Shown here: positions 10,101 to 16,768 of the stretch, in pieces
How positions within the stretch are numbered: the first letter of the stretch is position 1
Layout of the letters: each line of letters begins with the position of its first letter
NCBI GenBank assembly: GCA_964541155.1
Contig: CAZIPC010000005.1
Location: forward strand, 1 to 64,000
Direction of reading: 5' to 3'
DNA: 64,000 nucleotides
From: UBA4416 sp964541155
GTDB taxonomy: Bacteria > Bacteroidota > Bacteroidia > B-17B0 > Aurantibacillaceae
Notes under the pieces: generated by a model
The model's database searches: none
Seen by the model: the letters and a program-made list of their open reading frames with translations, nothing else
What the model was told of the DNA's origin: nothing
Translations under genes and position numbers: made by a program

Positions 10101-12120
10101 GCCTGCATTAAGTATATCTAATTACAGTATTACAAATGTTTCATGTCATGGCTATTTAAATGGGCAAATATCAACATTTGTGCAAGGAGGAACACCAGGT
10201 TATACTTATTCCTGGACACCTCAATTATCAAGTAGCAATGTGTTGAGTGGAGTACCAGCAGGTAGCTATACTTTACAGGTAAAAGATAATAAGTTATGTA
10301 GCGTTAATTCAACATATACTGTCACACAGCCTTTAGCATTAACATCTACGTATACCTCATCTCCTTCAACATGTGGGATTTCAAACGGTTCAGTAACTTT
10401 AATAGTAAATGGAGGCACGCCTTCTTATACCTTAAATTGGAATACCTCTCCTGTTCAGCAAGGTTTTGTAGCAACTAACATGTCTCCAGGAAACAACTGG
10501 CAATGTGTAATTACAGATTTAAATGGATGCTCATTAACACAGACAGTAAATGTAAATGATGCGCCATCCCCGGTTTTATTAAATCCAGTAGTAACTCAGC
10601 CATCTTGTTTTGGTTTATCAAACGGGAGTATAGCATTAAATTTTATATCCGGCACAAGTCCTTATACTATCTCATGGTCAAATCCATTATCACAAACAGT
10701 TACAACCTCTGCTTTAACTCAAAGTATTTCGGGGGTTGCGCAAGGACTTTATTCTGTTAATTTAACCGATGCTTATGGATGTTCAACATCTCAGCAAATA
10801 TATGTTTCTCAGCCAGGAAATTTAATGTTGATTGTAACGCCTAATCAAACAATATGTTATGGGCAAACCGCTCAATTAGCTGCAACTGGACAAAATGGTT
10901 CCCCTGTTTATACGTATACTTGGTTTCCAAATACCATTTCGGGTTCTGGTCCAATTACTGTTAATCCTACAATACCAACATCATATACCGTGTCGGTTAG
11001 CGATGTAAATGGCTGTTCTCCTTCTCCAAAAGTTATAACTATAAATGTAACACCACCATTAAATATTACAGGTAATTCAATTACATTATGTCATCAAAAT
11101 TCTTCTGTAATATCACCAACTATTACAAGTCAAGGAAATGGAGGACCTTATTTATATTCATGGAGTACATCATCTGTTACAACAAACTCACTTACAATTG
11201 TTGGTAATGCTCCTACATTAGTAACTACAAATACCATTAATGTTGTTGTTGATGATGGATGTACTATACCTAGCGCATCAACCATATATACTATAACAAC
11301 TAATCCGTTACCTACAGCTACATTTACAGCAAATATATTAGAAGCCTGTGCGCCATCATTAATTAGTTTTTCGGCAACACCAGGTTTACTAGGCAATTAT
11401 TCCTATTCATGGATATATGATGATAAAGATGAGATTGCTACAGTTAACCCGATGAGTTATAATTTTACAACTGCCGATACTGTTTCGATAAAATTTGTAA
11501 TTACAGATTTAGCAACAGGATGTTCAAATGCAGTGATTAAAAATGATTATATTTTAATTAATAAAAAACCAATAGCGTCATTTTATGCAACTCCAGAAAG
11601 CGCATCAATTGTGGCATCTCAAATAGATTTTACAAATACATCTCAAGGAGCATCCAGTTATTTTTGGGATTTTGGTGACCCTTCTTCTGGAGCTTTAAAT
11701 AACACATTAGTAGTTAATCCAAGTCATTTTTACAATTTAGTAGGGATGTATAATGTGCATTTAGTAGCTACATCTGCTAAGGGATGTAAAGACACGGCAA
11801 GAGTTGACGTTGAGATTACACCAGACTTTGGCTTTTTTATTCCAAATGCCTTCACGCCTAATGGAAATGGTAAAAATGATATTTTTCAACCAGTAGGTTT
11901 AGGTATAAATGAAGATGATTACAGAATGGAAATTTTTGATAGGTGGGGTGAGCTTATGTTTACAACCAATAATTTTAGAAAAGGTTGGGACGGTAGTATA
12001 AAAGGAAGTTTAAAAATTGCCCCACAAGGAGTTTATATTTATAAAATTGAAGTATACGATAAACAAGGCACAAAGCATCCTTATACTGGGCATGTGACAC
12101 TGATGAGTGATATTAGGTAG
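4192..12120 (+). CDS. Giant T9SS type B surface adhesin with CUB, P-domain, PKD and SprB repeats
   Basis: A 2642-residue secreted protein. Order of parts: signal peptide (1-19, cleavage after FSQ); CUB domain (31-137, four Cys, FDFLTLYDG); PKD domain (about 145-238, YSWDFGNGT); proprotein-convertase-like P domain (about 273-443, ICLNMEHSYIGDLKIEI and GGWCIKVTDNYGADNG); two Ig-like segments; about 21 SprB-type repeats of 75-80 residues (596-2211), each with a CxGxxNG turn, GGTxPYTYSWS and a TVTDANGC end; further Ig/PKD domains (last PKD about 2460-2540); and a gliding-motility-associated type B sorting domain (2548-2640, FFIPNAFTPNGNGKND, YVIYKIEVYD-like end). In Flavobacterium SprB, such repeats form a surface adhesin moved by the gliding motors; the role here is inferred from that. 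The repeats are rich in Thr, Ser, Asn and Gly. Followed directly by a strong terminator. Confidence 0.93.
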   Translation: MRKIFTILFFICVTSIFSQNYNMTNSNISTCSGVFYDSGGSGGSYLNSENYVMVICPSTPGSKLRLNFTNFNLESNFDFLTLYDGNNTSAPSLGVYTGVNGPGIIQASSSNTSGCITIRFTSDGSVTLNGWSANISCIFPCETITSVFNSSNPSSNSNGIIRVCQGQVINLNGSGIFSSGSSLGANYSWDFGNGTSSAFSSGTSASVSYNAPGVYAINLNINKGGCVNTNKLTNIVQVSTTPSFSATTTSTNTICLGQSVSLIGGVTPVPFIKNCTPPVSGTTFLPDGSGVSYSTCINVDCYSPGQTITSANDISNICLNMEHSYIGDLKIEILCPNGQSTVLKSHPSGSSTYLGCPLDDPAVGPGTGRLYCFTPTASTQLVNGTTSQCGTPSWNSIDAGNYAPSFSLNSLIGCPLNGGWCIKVTDNYGADNGYIFNWDLNFNVPAPAAQSFTPSIVSQVWTGPNITSVSGNNAIASPVSAGTTCYTLTATDNFGCSYSTVKCITVNAGPYAGSNNTLALCNSAMPSNLFSLLGSGVATNGIWSGPSPSLTGGYLGTFNPSGIAAGTYNYTYTVPSSGSCPPSTAIISVIIRPNPSATLSYTNPSCGNSNGIIQINNTSTGVQTITNFATSMGNINGQMITGLGASSPIITLTNNYGCTYNLSANLTMIPGPSNITVSSISATCGNSNGSVSFGSPVGGTAPYTYSFNGGPFSAGSPITGLASGTHSVSVKDINGCVYTKTVVVTNILGPSGVTSNLIQAGCGLSNGSYQITNVNGGVPAYTYSVDGVSTTSLTTGLSAGTHIILVKDANGCAYSTSFTINSTSGPTSAVITTTNATCGNSNGFVSVNSVTGGLSPYQYSFNGGTYTSSNSQTGLSAGLYSIIIKDVNSCTLTLTYNISNTGSPTASVTNAFNINCFGASNGSFTVASVGGTPPYTYTLSSPYQSNGTGQFNGLPQGLYNVTVKDFVGCITTASVLLTQPSSLTLSLTSSSVKCFGTASGTINVNGVGGTPAYEYNINGGAYQSSSVFANQSSGIYLIGVKDNHGCLASQTVVVNQPPSLLLQVSTQNANCITSNGVASTTVTGGTPNYSYSWSNGVTTASSLNGLSPGTYTVTVTDANNCIKSQSLTIGITAGGTATVTSINNITCNGFNDASITVSPIGGTAPYTYSWSPGGQTNSTVTNLSPGTYTCTITDFYGCKATKVETISQPAVLNIIASLNNVKCYGTATGTISVAGTGGTSPYTYMWPTIPSTLSTVSNIFSGNYVCVVTDANGCSKTQTLMVTQPSSISITSTVSPSTCGQANGSATVTATGGSFGSYMYSWSSGSTSISQGSLHAGTYTISVQDANSCIETLAVTIPDISGPSISISSQTNVSCYSGSDGVVTTTVSGGTGPYIYSWSNGNTSPIASNLTSNIYTVSVTDIIGCVSSTSVSISEPPLLSVGLVVSQPKCYGAINGYAIASAAGGTAGYGYSWSGLGGNSSTSNLLGAGNYNLVVTDAHGCVVTTTFALTNPMPMTASITSTNVSCYGSCDAIAIATVTNSIGAVNYTWIGGINPIVSSVANNLCVGTYTLLAVDQNSCSASSQIIITQPSPLLVTTISTGSVTCYGGNDGYASVMVSGGTGAYSYTWSPSGGNSANANNLIAGVYTVTVSDVNGCISNAFVSIIEPLPFTTTLTTFNPNCNGICDGVANISYSGGTGTTTFLWQPGLQTTNSVNNLCAGVYTVNITSNGSCFFSHTFTLVDPPSLLASSNSSASICGQATGQACATVTGGSLPYTYLWSNGVNTLCNNNIYAGAYTFTVTDANGCKAYTNALVNAVSNLVAAVTSQTNVSCFGGNNGGASVSVTGGNGGLTYLWSNGQTLLNPLNLTTGLYNLTVTDLYGCVGTASVYISQPTQLVSAISNYTNVSCFGGNNGRAVVMINGGTPPYVYNWLPSLQTTSLLTNASANTYTANIVDANGCIITSSVVISEPPALSISNYSITNVSCHGYLNGQISTFVQGGTPGYTYSWTPQLSSSNVLSGVPAGSYTLQVKDNKLCSVNSTYTVTQPLALTSTYTSSPSTCGISNGSVTLIVNGGTPSYTLNWNTSPVQQGFVATNMSPGNNWQCVITDLNGCSLTQTVNVNDAPSPVLLNPVVTQPSCFGLSNGSIALNFISGTSPYTISWSNPLSQTVTTSALTQSISGVAQGLYSVNLTDAYGCSTSQQIYVSQPGNLMLIVTPNQTICYGQTAQLAATGQNGSPVYTYTWFPNTISGSGPITVNPTIPTSYTVSVSDVNGCSPSPKVITINVTPPLNITGNSITLCHQNSSVISPTITSQGNGGPYLYSWSTSSVTTNSLTIVGNAPTLVTTNTINVVVDDGCTIPSASTIYTITTNPLPTATFTANILEACAPSLISFSATPGLLGNYSYSWIYDDKDEIATVNPMSYNFTTADTVSIKFVITDLATGCSNAVIKNDYILINKKPIASFYATPESASIVASQIDFTNTSQGASSYFWDFGDPSSGALNNTLVVNPSHFYNLVGMYNVHLVATSAKGCKDTARVDVEITPDFGFFIPNAFTPNGNGKNDIFQPVGLGINEDDYRMEIFDRWGELMFTTNNFRKGWDGSIKGSLKIAPQGVYIYKIEVYDKQGTKHPYTGHVTLMSDIR
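5979..10824 (+). repeat. Tandem SprB-type repeat array inside the adhesin gene
   Basis: About 21 in-frame units of 225-240 bases. At the protein level each unit has a Cys-x-Gly-x-x-Asn-Gly turn, a Gly-Gly-Thr-x-x-Tyr-x-Tyr-x-Trp strand and an Asp-x-x-Gly-Cys end, with Gln-Pro or Glu-Pro between units. Most units have diverged at DNA level, but neighbouring units near 9660-10110 keep long stretches of near identity (shared coding for TNVSCFGGNNG), which suggests recent duplication. The first and last units are the least typical. Unit count was made by eye and may be off by one or two. Confidence 0.85.
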
Positions 12121-12123
12121 TTG

Positions 12124-12166
12124 AACATAAAAAACCTTTACGTTTTCAGTAAAGGTTTTTTATGTT
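12124..12166 (+). terminator. Rho-independent terminator after the adhesin gene
   Basis: A perfect 18-bp inverted repeat: 12124-12141 pairs with 12149-12166 around the loop GTTTTCA. The GC-containing core CCTTTAC/GTAAAGG is flanked by A6 and T6, so it can end transcription on either strand, though only the rightward adhesin gene stops here (4 bases before the stem). Confidence 0.9.
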
Positions 12167-12216
12167 TATAAAAGTTGTACTTTCGCATTCAAAATTATAC
12201 TGTCAACTACTACTTA

Positions 12217-12780
12217 ATGAAAAACATTGCCATATTTGCTTCGGGAGAAGGAACCAATGCCGAAAATTTATTTCATTATTTTAATAATGATAAACGCGTA
12301 AAAATAAAATTAGTAGTTGCTAATACAGATACTGCAGGTGTAGTAGCTAGAGCCGAGAAGTATAAAAAAAATGTTCAAATTATTAGTAAAACAGCATTAG
12401 AAGAATATACCTCTCAGATAATTGAATTTTTAAATGCCGAAAAAATAGATATCATTGTGTTAGCAGGTTTTTTATTAAAAATTCCCGAACAATTTATTAA
12501 AGCATTTCCTCATAAAATTATTAATATACATCCCTCTTTATTACCAAAGTACGGAGGTAAAGGTATGTACGGCATGCATGTTCATCATGCTGTAATACAA
12601 AATAAAGAAACCGAAAGTGGAATTACTGTTCATTTTGTGAATGAAGAATATGATAAAGGAACAATTATTTTACAAGTGGCATGTGATGTAACGTCGCAAG
12701 ATACCCCACAAACATTATCTGCTAAAATAAGAAAATTAGAGTTTGAGTATTTGCCTAAAGCTATTGAGCAAATTATTTAG
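12217..12780 (+). CDS. purN: Phosphoribosylglycinamide formyltransferase
   Basis: PurN transfers a formyl group from 10-formyltetrahydrofolate to GAR, the third step of purine synthesis. Seen: the N-terminal IAIFASGEGTNAENL phosphate-binding loop, IVLAGFLLKIP, the catalytic block NIHPSLLPKYGGKGMYG (Asn and His of the active site) and the EYDKGTII motif holding the catalytic Asp. The start at ATG 12217 gives MKNIAIFASG and a 187-residue protein, the usual size; an upstream in-frame ATG at 12175 would overlap the region next to the adhesin terminator and add an untypical extension. A weak TACTTTCG element lies at 12178-12185. purD is 38 kb to the right, so purine genes are scattered. Confidence 0.95.
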   Translation: MKNIAIFASGEGTNAENLFHYFNNDKRVKIKLVVANTDTAGVVARAEKYKKNVQIISKTALEEYTSQIIEFLNAEKIDIIVLAGFLLKIPEQFIKAFPHKIINIHPSLLPKYGGKGMYGMHVHHAVIQNKETESGITVHFVNEEYDKGTIILQVACDVTSQDTPQTLSAKIRKLEFEYLPKAIEQII

Positions 12781-12781
12781 A

Positions 12782-13453
12782 TTATCTATTTTCTTCTTTC
12801 CATCTGTAATAACAATCCATTACACGATAGTATAATTCATAGCCATCATGCTTAATAATAAAATCATTACTTAAGTAGTAACAGTATTTTCTAAATTTTT
12901 CAAAATCAATTGCGTCGTCGCCAGTTAATTTTCTTAAAACTTCTGGATTAAATTTTTTAGCAACGGCTTCTTTAATAAAAATATCTTCAAAAATAGCTGC
13001 GAGTTTGCGTTGTTCTTTTCCTTTTTGGCTAAATTGCATGTATAATGCAGAAATAGGGCTTTGAGCGGCATTTATTACAGTAGTTTTTGAACCATTAATA
13101 ATTCGTTTCATGTAATCTTTTTCGTAAGGTTTTAATTTAAAATCGCTAATGGTAATTTGATTTAATTTATAGGCTGTTTCTTGCATAACAACCTTACACT
13201 CTTTATAAACGCCTTTGTATAGCTTGTTAGCACAAATTTTTAAACGTAAATATCCTATAAATGAAAAAATAATTGAATCTTTTTCGTTGGCAATAATAGT
13301 AAATTTACCATTTCCATCGCTCATTTGACCTTGACCAGTTTGAGTATTAATAACATACACAAATGGCATTGGCGTGATGCTATCAGGTTCGGTAACCAAA
13401 CCTTTAATTAATATTTGACTAAATCCTTGAAAACCCAAGAAAACAATTAACAA
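12782..13453 (-). CDS. CarboxypepD_reg-like secreted protein with unclear start codon
   Basis: Begins with a CarboxypepD_reg-like (transthyretin-fold) domain after the signal sequence: LIKGLVTEPDSITPMPFVYVINTQ, then FSFIGYLRLKI. This module is very common in Bacteroidota envelope proteins. The rest (residues about 100-223) is charged and ends in a Tyr-rich region; I recognise no enzyme. The listed start, TTG at 13453, leaves a signal peptide with no basic residues. The frame stays open upstream to a stop at 13505-13507, encoding a proper basic and hydrophobic signal segment (PFLLNKAKYIFFLLIVF), but with no ATG, GTG or other TTG. ATT at 13499-13501 would start it exactly at that segment. It ends one base from purN on the other strand. 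Confidence 0.75.
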   Translation of the reverse strand: MLIVFLGFQGFSQILIKGLVTEPDSITPMPFVYVINTQTGQGQMSDGNGKFTIIANEKDSIIFSFIGYLRLKICANKLYKGVYKECKVVMQETAYKLNQITISDFKLKPYEKDYMKRIINGSKTTVINAAQSPISALYMQFSQKGKEQRKLAAIFEDIFIKEAVAKKFNPEVLRKLTGDDAIDFEKFRKYCYYLSNDFIIKHDGYELYYRVMDCYYRWKEENR

Positions 13454-13586
13454 AAAAAATATGTATTTAGCCTTATTCAGCAGAAATGGTACTTTTAGAA
13501 TAAATCAAATATATATAACTTATTCACAAACAGTTAATAATTTAACCTTTTTTATGGAGATATAAACACTAAATTTACCTCAAATT

Positions 13587-15299
13587 ATGGATGATTTTAT
13601 AGTATCGGCCAGAAAGTATCGCCCCCAACACTTTAATACAGTAGTTGGCCAAAGCCATATTACCAATACTTTAAAACAAGCTATTAAAAATGGTAAAATA
13701 GCACAAGCATATTTGTTTTGTGGCCCCAGAGGAGTAGGTAAAACCACATGTGCTCGAATTTTTGCAAAAACCATTAATTGTACCAATTTAACAACTGATG
13801 GAGAAGCGTGTGATGCTTGTGAGTCATGTTTGTCATTTAATTCAGGTTCGTCACTAAATGTATATGAATTAGATGCGGCATCGAATAACTCGGTAGATGA
13901 TATTAGAAATTTAGTAGATCAAGTTCGATTTGCGCCCCAGTTAGGCGATTATAAAGTATATGTAATAGATGAGGTTCATATGCTATCAACCGCCGCATTT
14001 AATGCATTTTTAAAAACATTAGAAGAGCCGCCAAAACATGCTAAGTTTATTTTAGCCACTACAGAAAAACATAAAATTATACCAACGATTTTATCTCGTT
14101 GTCAGGTGTTTAGTTTTAATAGAATTAAAGCCGAAGATATAACAGAGCAACTAGCCTATATTGCCAATACAGAGCATATTACTTTTGAACCAGAAGCCTT
14201 GCAAATTATTTCGCAAAAAGCTGATGGAGGGTTGCGTGATGCATGTTCTATCTTTGACCAAATGGTAACTTTTACAGGGAATCATTTGACTTATAAGGCA
14301 GTTGTTGATAATCTTCATGTGTTAGATTATGAATATTACTTTAAGTTAACAGATGCCGCTTTAAATGGTCGTTTACCCGAAGTAATGGTAACCTTTGATG
14401 AGATTTTAAAAAAAGGATTTGATGGCCATAATTTTATTATTGGCTTTGGAGAACACTTAAGAAATTTATTGGTTAGTAAAGATCAATATACAGTACAATT
14501 ACTAGAAGTAAGCGAGGCCTTAAAACAACGATTTGCTCAACAAGCCCAATTGTGCCCAATGCCATTTTTATTAAAATCTTTAGCTGTTATTAATAAATGC
14601 GATATTCATTATAAATCAGCAAAAAATCAGCGATTACAAGTAGAGATGGCACTGATGCAAATCAGTTATTTAAATGCCGCATCACAAGATGCGGAAAAAA
14701 AAAATGAGTTAAATTCGGGTTTTGAAATTCAAGCCCCTACATCTAAAGTCATCGAACAAACTTCGGTAGTTACAAAATTTACTGATCAACCAACTGTACA
14801 AACCAGCTCAAGGCCTGTTGTAGGATTTAACGAATTAAAAATAAAATCTCAATTTTTATTAAAAGATAACACGCCAAATACACAAACTATTTCTACAAAA
14901 GCTCAAGAAGTTAATCAAGCTGAAACCCATGATTTAGAGATAACAGAAGAACGAGCATTATCCGCGGTAAAACAATTTGCCGAAGAGAAAAATAAAAACG
15001 GAAATAAGCAGTTATATGCTACTTTAACCTCGTGTAAATTATCACTTTTTCAAAAAACAATTGTTATTGAATTAAATAATGAAGTTCAAAAAGAAATGCT
15101 TGTAACTATTAAACAAGATATGTTAGATGAACTAAGGCGACTAGTAAGCAATAAACAAATTCAATTAGAAATTAAAGTATCGGAGATAGTAGGAGAAATT
15201 AAAGCTTATAAGCCATCTGATAAGTTTAAATTAATGGCTGATAAGAATCCTGCTTTATTGGAACTCAAAAAGCGATTTGATTTAGATATCGAATACTAA
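13587..15299 (+). CDS. dnaX: DNA polymerase III subunit gamma/tau
   Basis: The clamp-loader ATPase of DNA polymerase III. Seen: Walker A GPRGVGKTT (46-54), the four zinc cysteines C65, C75, C78 and C81, Walker B VIDEVHML (127-134), TTEKHKI and the SRC motif (170-172), then the lid and collar regions to about residue 365, and a variable tail to residue 570 with a tau-like C-terminal domain. The length is typical of a full tau form in this phylum. The ATG at 13587 gives MDDFIVSARKYRP, the usual beginning. At the boundary between the ATPase/collar and the tail there is an A10 run (14695-14704) that could give a short gamma form; see the separate entry. Confidence 0.97.
   Translation: MDDFIVSARKYRPQHFNTVVGQSHITNTLKQAIKNGKIAQAYLFCGPRGVGKTTCARIFAKTINCTNLTTDGEACDACESCLSFNSGSSLNVYELDAASNNSVDDIRNLVDQVRFAPQLGDYKVYVIDEVHMLSTAAFNAFLKTLEEPPKHAKFILATTEKHKIIPTILSRCQVFSFNRIKAEDITEQLAYIANTEHITFEPEALQIISQKADGGLRDACSIFDQMVTFTGNHLTYKAVVDNLHVLDYEYYFKLTDAALNGRLPEVMVTFDEILKKGFDGHNFIIGFGEHLRNLLVSKDQYTVQLLEVSEALKQRFAQQAQLCPMPFLLKSLAVINKCDIHYKSAKNQRLQVEMALMQISYLNAASQDAEKKNELNSGFEIQAPTSKVIEQTSVVTKFTDQPTVQTSSRPVVGFNELKIKSQFLLKDNTPNTQTISTKAQEVNQAETHDLEITEERALSAVKQFAEEKNKNGNKQLYATLTSCKLSLFQKTIVIELNNEVQKEMLVTIKQDMLDELRRLVSNKQIQLEIKVSEIVGEIKAYKPSDKFKLMADKNPALLELKKRFDLDIEY
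14695..14736 (+). promoter_or_regulatory. Candidate frameshift/slippage site in dnaX
   Basis: Ten consecutive A residues (14695-14704) follow GCGG. In the dnaX frame this reads GAA AAA AAA AAT GAG, containing the tandem-slip heptamer A AAA AAA at 14696-14702. A shift of -1, or one extra A in the transcript, gives AAA then TGA (14705-14707), a stop two codons on, and a 373-residue product containing all ATPase and collar domains but not the tail. Downstream, 14717-14736 can form a bulged stem (GGGT, TTG with CAA, GCCC; loop AAATT). E. coli uses -1 frameshifting and Thermus uses slippage on A9 to make gamma; the parallel is inference, since A9 runs also occur by chance in this AT-rich sequence. 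Confidence 0.45.
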
Positions 15300-15337
15300 A
15301 ATCTAAAAAACCATTAATTTTTAAATAGCTACAAATT

Positions 15338-15355
15338 ATAGCAATCATTTGCTAT
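15338..15355 (+). repeat. Small inverted repeat upstream of radA
   Basis: ATAGCAA (15338-15344) and TTGCTAT (15349-15355) form a perfect 7-bp stem with a TCAT loop, 9 bases before the radA -7 element. There is no T tract after it, so it is not a convincing terminator for dnaX; an operator is possible. Confidence 0.35.
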
Positions 15356-15364
15356 CAATTAGTT

Positions 15365-15372
15365 TACTTTTG
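15365..15372 (+). promoter_or_regulatory. Promoter -7 element for radA
   Basis: TACTTTTG matches the Bacteroidota -7 consensus TAnnTTTG and lies 13 bases before the radA ATG. I see no well-spaced TTG-type -33 element (the TTTG at 15348-15351 is only 13 bases away). Confidence 0.4.
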
Positions 15373-15385
15373 ATTTAAAAATAGT

Positions 15386-16768
15386 ATGGCAAAAACTAAA
15401 ACTTCATATTTCTGTCAAAGTTGTGGTGCTCAAGCAGCAAAGTGGGCTGGCAAGTGTAATAGTTGCGGAGAGTGGAATACTTTGGTAGAAGAAATAATAC
15501 ATAAAGAAACAAAAAATGATAGGTTGCAATTATTTTCTGCTAATAAAAATGAAAAAAACCAATCAAATAAACCTATTTTACTTCAAGAAATAGGTTTAAC
15601 AGAATATCCTCGTATACAAGTGCCGGGTCAGGAGTTAGCTAGAGTATTAGGTGGAGGAGTTGTTCCTGGAAGTTTAGTATTATTTGGCGGTGAGCCAGGG
15701 ATAGGAAAATCAACCTTAATGCTTCAATTAGCATTACGTCTAAAAAATATAAGAGTATTATATGTAAGTGGCGAAGAGAGTGAGCAACAGATAAAGATGC
15801 GGGCAGAGCGAATAGGAGTTACTACTGATAATTGCTTTATATTACAAGAAACCAATACTCAACACATATTTGCTCAGATAGATAAAGTTGAACCTCAATT
15901 AGTAATTATTGATTCAATACAAACTATTCATACAAGTTATATTGACAGCAGTCCGGGAAGCGTTAGCCAGGTTAGAGAATGTGCTGCAGAGTTTTTAAGA
16001 TTTGCTAAAGAAACTAATGTGCCAGTTTTTATGATTGGCCATATTACTAAAGAAGGAAGCTTGGCTGGCCCAAAGGTATTAGAGCACATGGTTGATACAG
16101 TATTGCAATTTGAAGGAGATAGAAATCATATTTATAGATTATTACGTGCTACAAAAAATAGATTTGGTAGTACTAATGAAATGGGAATTTATGAAATGAA
16201 TGGCGATGGATTAAAAGAAGTATTAAACCCTTCAGAAATATTAATTACACACAGAAAAGAAGCAACTAGCGGTGTAGCAATTGCCGCAACGTTAGAAGGT
16301 AATAGGCCTTTATTAATAGAAACACAGGCTTTAGTAAGTAGCGCTGCTTATGGCACACCACAGAGGTCTTCAACAGGGTTTGATTTAAGACGACTATCAA
16401 TGCTTTTAGCAGTATTAGAAAAACGTTGTGGATTTAGATTAGGGGCAAAAGATGTATTTATTAATATTGCCGGTGGAATCAAGGTAGAAGATCCTGGTAT
16501 TGATTTAGCGCTAGTGTGTGCAGTATTATCGAGTAATGAAGATTTGCCTATAGCGCAGAATGTTTGTTTTGCTGCAGAGGTAGGTTTAACAGGAGAGATA
16601 AGACCGGTTAATCGAATTGAGCAACGTATTTCGGAAGCTCAAAAACTTGGATTTGAAAAAATTTATATTTCTTCCTATAATTTAAAAGGATTAGATATTA
16701 AGCAATATAAAATTGAGATTTTTGCTGTTGCCAAAATGGAAGAAGTATTTAGCCACCTATTTGGTTAA
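15386..16768 (+). CDS. radA: DNA repair protein RadA (Sms)
   Basis: RadA is a RecA-related, hexameric branch-migration motor used in recombination repair. Seen: the N-terminal C4 zinc finger (C10, C13, C24, C27), Walker A GGEPGIGKST (about 101-110), the Walker B-like LVIIDSIQT, the RadA-specific KNRFGSTNEMG motif near residue 257, and a C-terminal Lon-protease-like domain without obvious protease activity (DVFINIAGGIKVEDPGIDLA, LTGEIRPV). The 460-residue length is normal. The stop codon overlaps the stop of the next, oppositely oriented gene through the palindrome TTAA (16765-16768). Confidence 0.97.
   Translation: MAKTKTSYFCQSCGAQAAKWAGKCNSCGEWNTLVEEIIHKETKNDRLQLFSANKNEKNQSNKPILLQEIGLTEYPRIQVPGQELARVLGGGVVPGSLVLFGGEPGIGKSTLMLQLALRLKNIRVLYVSGEESEQQIKMRAERIGVTTDNCFILQETNTQHIFAQIDKVEPQLVIIDSIQTIHTSYIDSSPGSVSQVRECAAEFLRFAKETNVPVFMIGHITKEGSLAGPKVLEHMVDTVLQFEGDRNHIYRLLRATKNRFGSTNEMGIYEMNGDGLKEVLNPSEILITHRKEATSGVAIAATLEGNRPLLIETQALVSSAAYGTPQRSSTGFDLRRLSMLLAVLEKRCGFRLGAKDVFINIAGGIKVEDPGIDLALVCAVLSSNEDLPIAQNVCFAAEVGLTGEIRPVNRIEQRISEAQKLGFEKIYISSYNLKGLDIKQYKIEIFAVAKMEEVFSHLFG

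Noticed and set aside
5979..10824. Possible CRISPR or satellite array
   Set aside because: The repeats are long, in frame, diverged and encode SprB-type domains, with no short identical repeats or spacers.
11148..11396. Antisense open frame in the adhesin gene
   Set aside because: Lies fully inside the adhesin coding region and has no features of its own.
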